Shown: piece after piece, positions 6,181 to 9,126 of the stretch | Position numbering within the stretch: the stretch's first letter is position 1 | Layout: each line of letters starts with the position of its first letter | From: JAWLCG01 sp041687295 | GTDB lineage: Bacteria > Planctomycetota > Phycisphaerae > SM23-33 > FEN-1343 | Assembly: GCA_041687295.1 (NCBI GenBank) | Contig: JAWLCG010000199.1 | Coordinates: 1 to 9,126 of the forward strand | Reading direction: 5' to 3' | DNA length: 9,126 nucleotides | Program-made: the position numbers and the translations under genes | Notes under the pieces: generated by a model | Database searches by the model: none | What the model was told of the DNA's origin: nothing | Seen by the model: the letters and a program-made list of their open reading frames with translations, nothing else

Positions 6181-7418
6181 CAGGCGGCCAGGCGGCGCAG
6201 GGCGTCGCGGGCCGGGTGGTAAGTGGCGTTGAGCTCCAGGGCGCGGGCCAGGGCGGAGCGGGCCTCGTCGGTCCGCCCCAGCCGTTGCAGCAGCTCGGCG
6301 CGGGCGGCGTGGACGTCGGGGTAGTCTCCGCCGGCCGACAGGGCCCGGGTGTACTGCGCGAGGGCGTCGACGGGCTCGGCCTCGGCCAGCAGCCGGCCCA
6401 GCAGGATTCGACCGGCCACGTAGTCCGGGTTGACGCTGACGGCCTTGCGGGCGTGGTGCAGGGCGAGCGACGCCTGGCCCAGCCGATCGGCGACGCGGGC
6501 GCGGTGGTAGTGCAGGTCGGCGTAGCGGCCATGGGTCTCCAGGGCCGTCTCCAGCACCGCCGCCAGCAGGCCGAAGAGCTCCTCGTCGGCCGGGCTTGGC
6601 GGCAGGGCGAGGAAGGCGTCGACGAAGTCGTGCTCCTGGCAGACGAAGTTGGCCAGGTGCTCCAGGTGCGTGCGGGCGGGCGGGGCCGGCTCGGCCGACT
6701 GGAGGCGCAGCTCGACGGACTGGCCCGAACCGCGGGCGACGCGGGCGACGGCGGCCAGCTGGTAGGTCAGCAGCAGCTCGCCCGGCTGGAGGGTGTGGGC
6801 GCGTTCGAGGCTTCGCAGGGCGGCGGGGAAGTCGCCCTCGGCGGCGGCGACCAGGCCGAGGTGGTAGTGGGCCTGCGCGTGGAGGCAGTCGCAGGCGATC
6901 GCGCGGGTGAGGTGGTGGCGGGCGTCGGCGTACCGCTCGTCGCCGGCGTGCATCAGGCCCAGCTGCACGTGCAGAATGGCCGAGTCGCCGTGGCGGCGCA
7001 GGGCCTGCTGGAGGGTCATCATCGCCCGCTCGCGCGTGCCGTTGCGAAGCTGCAGGGCGGCCAGGGCGGCGGCGTGGCGGACCTCGTCGGGCTCGTACTG
7101 GCAGGCGGCTTCGAGGTAGGCCTCGGCGCGGGCGGGCTGGCCCGTGCGGGTGTAGAGCCCCGCCAGGTAGGCCGCCAGGCTCGCGTCGGCGCCCAGCGTG
7201 TCGATGGCCTGCCGCAGCATCGCCTGGGCCTGGTCGAACTGCCCGGCCCGGGCGTGCGCCAGGCCGGCCTCGCGGAGGGCCCGGCCCCGATAGAAGCGGG
7301 CCAGCTGCCCGGTCAGCCCCGGGCTGGCGGTGGCCGAGGCCAGCAGCCTCGCCGCCTCGACCGGCCGACCCGATCGCAACAGCTGCAGGCCCTGGCTGTA
7401 CTCGCTCGTCTCGCTCAC
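6180..7418 (-). CDS. TPR-repeat protein, 412 residues
   Basis: First gene of the TPR pair; a TPR solenoid with no signal peptide or transmembrane stretch. I start it at GTG 7418 (MSETSEYSQGLQLLRSGRP) because AAAGGAG (7432-7426) lies seven bases upstream. The in-frame ATG at 7562 would add 48 residues translated from the A/T-rich intergenic patch and is unlikely. TPR-like helix pairs cover about residues 5-212 (for example AHYHLGLVAAAEGDFPAALR near 183-202). A less regular acidic segment follows (about 230-290, with PPSPADEELFG), then a final TPR block (about 297-412) including LHYHRARVADRLGQASLALH (302-321). The YxDLHY motif seen in its neighbour appears at 299-304 and in weaker form at 366-370, so the two proteins are probably functional relatives. 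Stop TGA at 6180. The role is unknown; a scaffold or assembly function is inferred. Confidence 0.88.
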   Translation of the reverse strand: MSETSEYSQGLQLLRSGRPVEAARLLASATASPGLTGQLARFYRGRALREAGLAHARAGQFDQAQAMLRQAIDTLGADASLAAYLAGLYTRTGQPARAEAYLEAACQYEPDEVRHAAALAALQLRNGTRERAMMTLQQALRRHGDSAILHVQLGLMHAGDERYADARHHLTRAIACDCLHAQAHYHLGLVAAAEGDFPAALRSLERAHTLQPGELLLTYQLAAVARVARGSGQSVELRLQSAEPAPPARTHLEHLANFVCQEHDFVDAFLALPPSPADEELFGLLAAVLETALETHGRYADLHYHRARVADRLGQASLALHHARKAVSVNPDYVAGRILLGRLLAEAEPVDALAQYTRALSAGGDYPDVHAARAELLQRLGRTDEARSALARALELNATYHPARDALRRLAA

Positions 7419-7425
7419 GGCTGCA

Positions 7426-7432
7426 CTCCTTT
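7426..7432 (-). promoter_or_regulatory. Shine-Dalgarno deciding the GTG start at 7418
   Basis: Minus-strand AAAGGAG lies seven bases before the GTG. It is the strongest ribosome-binding match in the gap and rules against the longer ATG start at 7562. Confidence 0.7.
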
Positions 7433-7493
7433 GCCCGGTGTTCGCCCAGACCGCCTCGCACACTACATCGACCGATCCCCGGGCCGGGTGAAG

Positions 7494-7535
7494 CAGAAAA
7501 CCGGCGGCACGGAAGCTGGGGTTTTTTGTTTTCTG
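7494..7535. repeat. CAGAAAAC/GTTTTCTG inverted repeat
   Basis: Perfect 8-bp arms at 7494-7501 and 7528-7535 enclose a 26-base GC-rich loop. On the plus strand the right arm continues into a T-rich stretch, but no plus-strand gene precedes it. On the minus strand it lies between the small membrane protein gene and the TPR pair, about 75 bases before the TPR start. It could be a terminator or a leader hairpin; neither is established. Confidence 0.4.
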
Positions 7536-7612
7536 ATTTGAGATTTTTGATTTTTGTGACAAGGTGGGGCGCTCGAACTCCGTGTAGTTTCAACGTTTGC
7601 GGGGCGCTTTCT

Positions 7613-7702
7613 CCAAGCCCACGGATGGAGCGTCGCGCAGCGAGGCGCAATCCGTGGGGGTCTTGGACGGGCCGCGCGGGGGAGGCACAACGCGGGCTCG
7701 GT
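7613..7702 (-). repeat. Hairpin element copy B (~90 bp, inverted to copy A)
   Basis: Read on the minus strand it starts ACCGAG at 7702, six bases after the stop codon of the small membrane protein gene, and its 51-base core (7663-7613) is identical to 4271-4321. The 9-bp stem CCCACGGAT/ATCCGTGGG is fully preserved. Like copy A, it is sense-oriented behind a gene. The spurious peptide MERRAARRNPWG appears when either copy is translated on the strand opposite to its sense orientation. Confidence 0.85.
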
Positions 7703-7708
7703 GGGGAC

Positions 7709-8137
7709 TTACCCTTCCGCCGGCGCCGCGGCCGCGGTGACAACGTCGCGGATATGGCCCAGGCGGGCACTCTGGCGGGCGGAGAGCGGGACGCCCTGGC
7801 GCTGGCAGCGGGCGAGCAACTCGCCCAGCAGGGCGGGCGCGACCAGGACGACGGCCGGCTCGAGCTGGGCCGCGCGGGCGAGGCGGGCGAGGAGCTGGCG
7901 GTCGGCGCGGGTCAGGCCCAGTTGGCCGGCGAATCGGCCCAGCAGCTCCGGCGCGGTCGGCTCGGCCCGGCGGAGGCGGTACCACCGCGCGAAGCACCAC
8001 AGCCCGCCGATCGACAGGGCCAGCACGGCCAGCAGCAGCAGGCCCGCCGGGGAGCCGGAGCCGGCCTGCTGGTAGCCATCGAGGAACGTGCGGAACCAGT
8101 CGTTCTTGGCGGGGTGGGTCTGGGCCAGCAGGCTCAT
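7709..8137 (-). CDS. Small single-pass membrane protein, unknown family
   Basis: 142-residue protein I do not recognise. The ATG at 8137 is supported by GGAGGT (8149-8144) six bases upstream and by a 4-base ATGA overlap with the HEAT gene's stop, so the two are co-transcribed and probably translationally coupled. A 30-residue N-terminal stretch with WFRTFLDGY is followed by one strongly hydrophobic segment (about 32-50, AGLLLLAVLALSIGGLWCFA). RWYRLRR (51-57) comes next and by the positive-inside rule puts the C-terminus in the cytoplasm. That tail (58-142) looks helical, with LTRADRQLLARLARAAQL (75-92) and LLGELLARC (103-111), then an Ala-rich end. A helical module of this general look precedes PilZ domains in some membrane proteins, but no PilZ domain is present here; that comparison is weak. 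It could anchor the HEAT protein at the membrane. Stop TAA at 7709. Confidence 0.85.
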   Translation of the reverse strand: MSLLAQTHPAKNDWFRTFLDGYQQAGSGSPAGLLLLAVLALSIGGLWCFARWYRLRRAEPTAPELLGRFAGQLGLTRADRQLLARLARAAQLEPAVVLVAPALLGELLARCQRQGVPLSARQSARLGHIRDVVTAAAAPAEG

Positions 8138-9126
8138 GCAGGCACCTCCCGGGCGACGCCGCGCTGCCAGTCGCGCAGCAGCGTGGCGGCACGGGCGCGG
8201 ACCTTGGTGCTCGGGTCGCTCGCGGCCAGGCGGGCCAGCAGGGGCCCGGCCAGGCGCCAGTCGGCGGCGCGGACGGCCCACAGGGCGCTGATGCGGTGGG
8301 CGAGCCGCGGGTCGGTCAGCATGGCGGCCAGAGCGATGGGGCCCTCGGGCCGACCGTCGGTCAGCAGCCAGCGGATGGCGTTGGCGCGGGTGCGGTTGTG
8401 GGGGCTCTGGGCCAGGGGCATGATGGCGGCGCAGTCGGCGCCGGCGGCCTGCAGGGCCTCGACGGCGTTGGCCTGGACGCGGGCGTCCTCGTCGCCCAGG
8501 CAGCCGGCCAGCACAGTGCGGGCCTCCAGCGTGCGACAGCTCCCCAAGGCCGCCACCGCCGAGGAGCGGACCACGCGGTCGGCCCCGCGGGCCAGGCGGG
8601 CCAGGGCGGCCTCGTAGCGACCGGCCAGGCCGATCTGACGGGCCATCGCCACCGCCTGGAGCTGCTGGACCGTGTCGCGCGACGCCAGCCGCCCGGCCAG
8701 CAGGTCGACCACGCGGCGGTCGAGCTTGACCAGCGCCCGGCCGGCCTGGTCGCGGAGGGGCGCGTCGAGGCGATGGTAGTTCCGCCAGTACTGCTCGAAG
8801 CTGTGGGCGGCGAGGTAGGGGTCCAGCACCGCCCGGGCGGCCGGGCCCAGCCGCGGCAGCGACTCGAGCAGGTGCTCGGTGAGGTGGCCGTCGGCGCCGC
8901 CGGCGACGATTCGGCCCGCGGCCAGGGCCTGGACGTCACGGTGGGGGCTGTGCAGGGCCAGCAGCAGCACCTCGCCCGGCACGCCGGGGGCGAGCACGTG
9001 GCCCAGGACGGTGCGGGCGGCGGAGACCTCGCCCGTCAGGGCCACCGCCAGGATCATCTGCCGCTGCCGAGGGGGCAGGCCGCACGCCAGGGCCAGGCGG
9101 ATGGCCCCTCCCTGGCGGGCCGCCGG
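8134..9126 (-). CDS. HEAT-repeat protein, 5'-truncated by window edge
   Basis: The C-terminal 330 residues of an alpha-solenoid with HEAT-like repeats, a protein-binding scaffold. The frame stays open to the right edge (PAARQGGAIRLALACGLPPR before the first ATG at 9057), and those residues look like continuing helix, so the true start is probably outside. HEAT-type helix pairs are clearest near the end: DRVVRSSAVAALG (183-195), DARVQANAVEALQAAG (214-229), NRTRANAIRWLL (244-255), AHRISALWAVRAA (276-288) and KVRARAATLLRDW (308-320). Earlier repeats (about 24-180) are more degenerate, with a YWRNYHRLD segment near 113-121. There is no transmembrane segment in the visible part, although an N-terminal one cannot be excluded. 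The stop TGA (8134-8136) overlaps the start of the small membrane protein. Specific function unknown; its job is probably tied to that protein. Confidence 0.85.
   Translation of the reverse strand, partial: PAARQGGAIRLALACGLPPRQRQMILAVALTGEVSAARTVLGHVLAPGVPGEVLLLALHSPHRDVQALAAGRIVAGGADGHLTEHLLESLPRLGPAARAVLDPYLAAHSFEQYWRNYHRLDAPLRDQAGRALVKLDRRVVDLLAGRLASRDTVQQLQAVAMARQIGLAGRYEAALARLARGADRVVRSSAVAALGSCRTLEARTVLAGCLGDEDARVQANAVEALQAAGADCAAIMPLAQSPHNRTRANAIRWLLTDGRPEGPIALAAMLTDPRLAHRISALWAVRAADWRLAGPLLARLAASDPSTKVRARAATLLRDWQRGVAREVPA
8144..8149 (-). promoter_or_regulatory. Shine-Dalgarno of the small membrane protein, inside the HEAT gene
   Basis: GGAGGT on the minus strand is a near-perfect ribosome binding site, six bases before the ATG at 8137 and embedded in the last HEAT codons. 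It decides the start against the in-frame ATG upstream at 8281, which would overlap the HEAT gene by about 150 bases. Confidence 0.75.

Larger units (their letters stand above)
7419..7708. other. 290-bp gap with A/T-rich patch and hairpin element B
   Basis: This separates the small membrane protein gene from the TPR pair, all on the minus strand, so it should hold any promoter of the TPR pair. It contains hairpin element copy B, then a T-rich stretch on the plus strand (about 7521-7556) strikingly unlike its surroundings, then a CAGAAAAC inverted repeat. GGGGCGCT also occurs twice (7566 and 7601). I could not find a convincing -35/-10 pair for the TPR genes. Confidence 0.6.

Noticed and set aside
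4502..7541. Long plus-strand frames opposite the TPR genes (4502-6232 and 6069-7541)
   Set aside because: They are Gly/Val/Gln-rich antisense shadows without ribosome binding sites. The minus strand shows clear TPR periodicity.
4232..7702. Composite transposon bounded by inverted copies
   Set aside because: The flanking copies are only about 90 bp, carry no transposase, and I see no target-site duplication; a dispersed repeat is the simpler reading.
6163..7770. 535-codon minus-strand frame over the first TPR gene
   Set aside because: It is Arg/Pro-rich out-of-frame translation that crosses hairpin element B. The neighbouring frame carries TPRs and a good Shine-Dalgarno.
7526..8617. 363-codon plus-strand frame with the peptide MERRAARRNPWG, also seen in a frame at 4001-4357
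   Set aside because: The shared peptide arises from the inverted DNA repeat, not from homologous proteins. The rest is antisense to the membrane and HEAT genes.
9055..9057. ATG at 9057 as the start of the HEAT gene
   Set aside because: The frame stays open to the right edge with helical-looking residues, and no Shine-Dalgarno lies in front of this ATG.

Overview
The window is uniformly GC-rich. Its coding density is moderate, and nearly every real gene carries long antisense shadow frames. The gene content (a GH95-type glycosidase, a formylglycine sulfatase, a secreted DJ-1/PfpI protein, and TPR and HEAT solenoid proteins) together with GC-rich palindromic repeats between genes fits an environmental PVC-group bacterium, most likely a planctomycete. 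That placement is an inference from content; there is no rRNA or other marker gene here. I found no tRNA, rRNA, CRISPR array, transposase, integrase, phage gene or recognisable defence system.

Layout, left to right. (1) 3-1694 (+): the C-terminal ~560 residues of a GH95-like alpha-L-fucosidase/galactosidase; its 5' end is outside the window. (2) 1769-3310 (-): a complete Cys-type S1 sulfatase with no signal peptide, convergent with the glycosidase across a 74-bp gap that holds a GC-rich hairpin repeat. These two suggest breakdown of a sulfated, fucose- or galactose-containing glycan. (3) 3498-4127 (+): a secreted DJ-1/PfpI-family protein, divergent from the sulfatase. (4) 4128-4486: a 359-bp gene-free stretch made of a perfect 18-bp palindrome, copy A of a ~90-bp hairpin element, and a tract with 8-bp periodicity. 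(5) 4487-6166 and 6180-7418 (-): two adjacent cytoplasmic TPR proteins, 13 bp apart, both starting with GTG behind clear Shine-Dalgarno sequences. (6) 7419-7708: a 290-bp gap with an unusually A/T-rich patch and copy B of the hairpin element, inverted relative to copy A. (7) 7709-8137 (-): a 142-residue single-pass membrane protein of unknown family, whose ATG overlaps the stop codon of (8) 8134-9126 (-): a HEAT-repeat protein running off the right edge.

The minus-strand genes in the right half (HEAT protein, small membrane protein, two TPR proteins) form two translationally linked pairs and read like a scaffold or assembly module, with the small membrane protein as the only membrane anchor. 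No enzyme is present to reveal the pathway. The most distinctive non-coding signal is the pair of ~90-bp elements with an identical 51-bp core. They lie in inverted orientation around the TPR pair, yet each is sense-oriented downstream of a gene's 3' end. I see no clear evidence for a new defence or mobile system; the repeats and the solenoid/membrane module are the things worth following.
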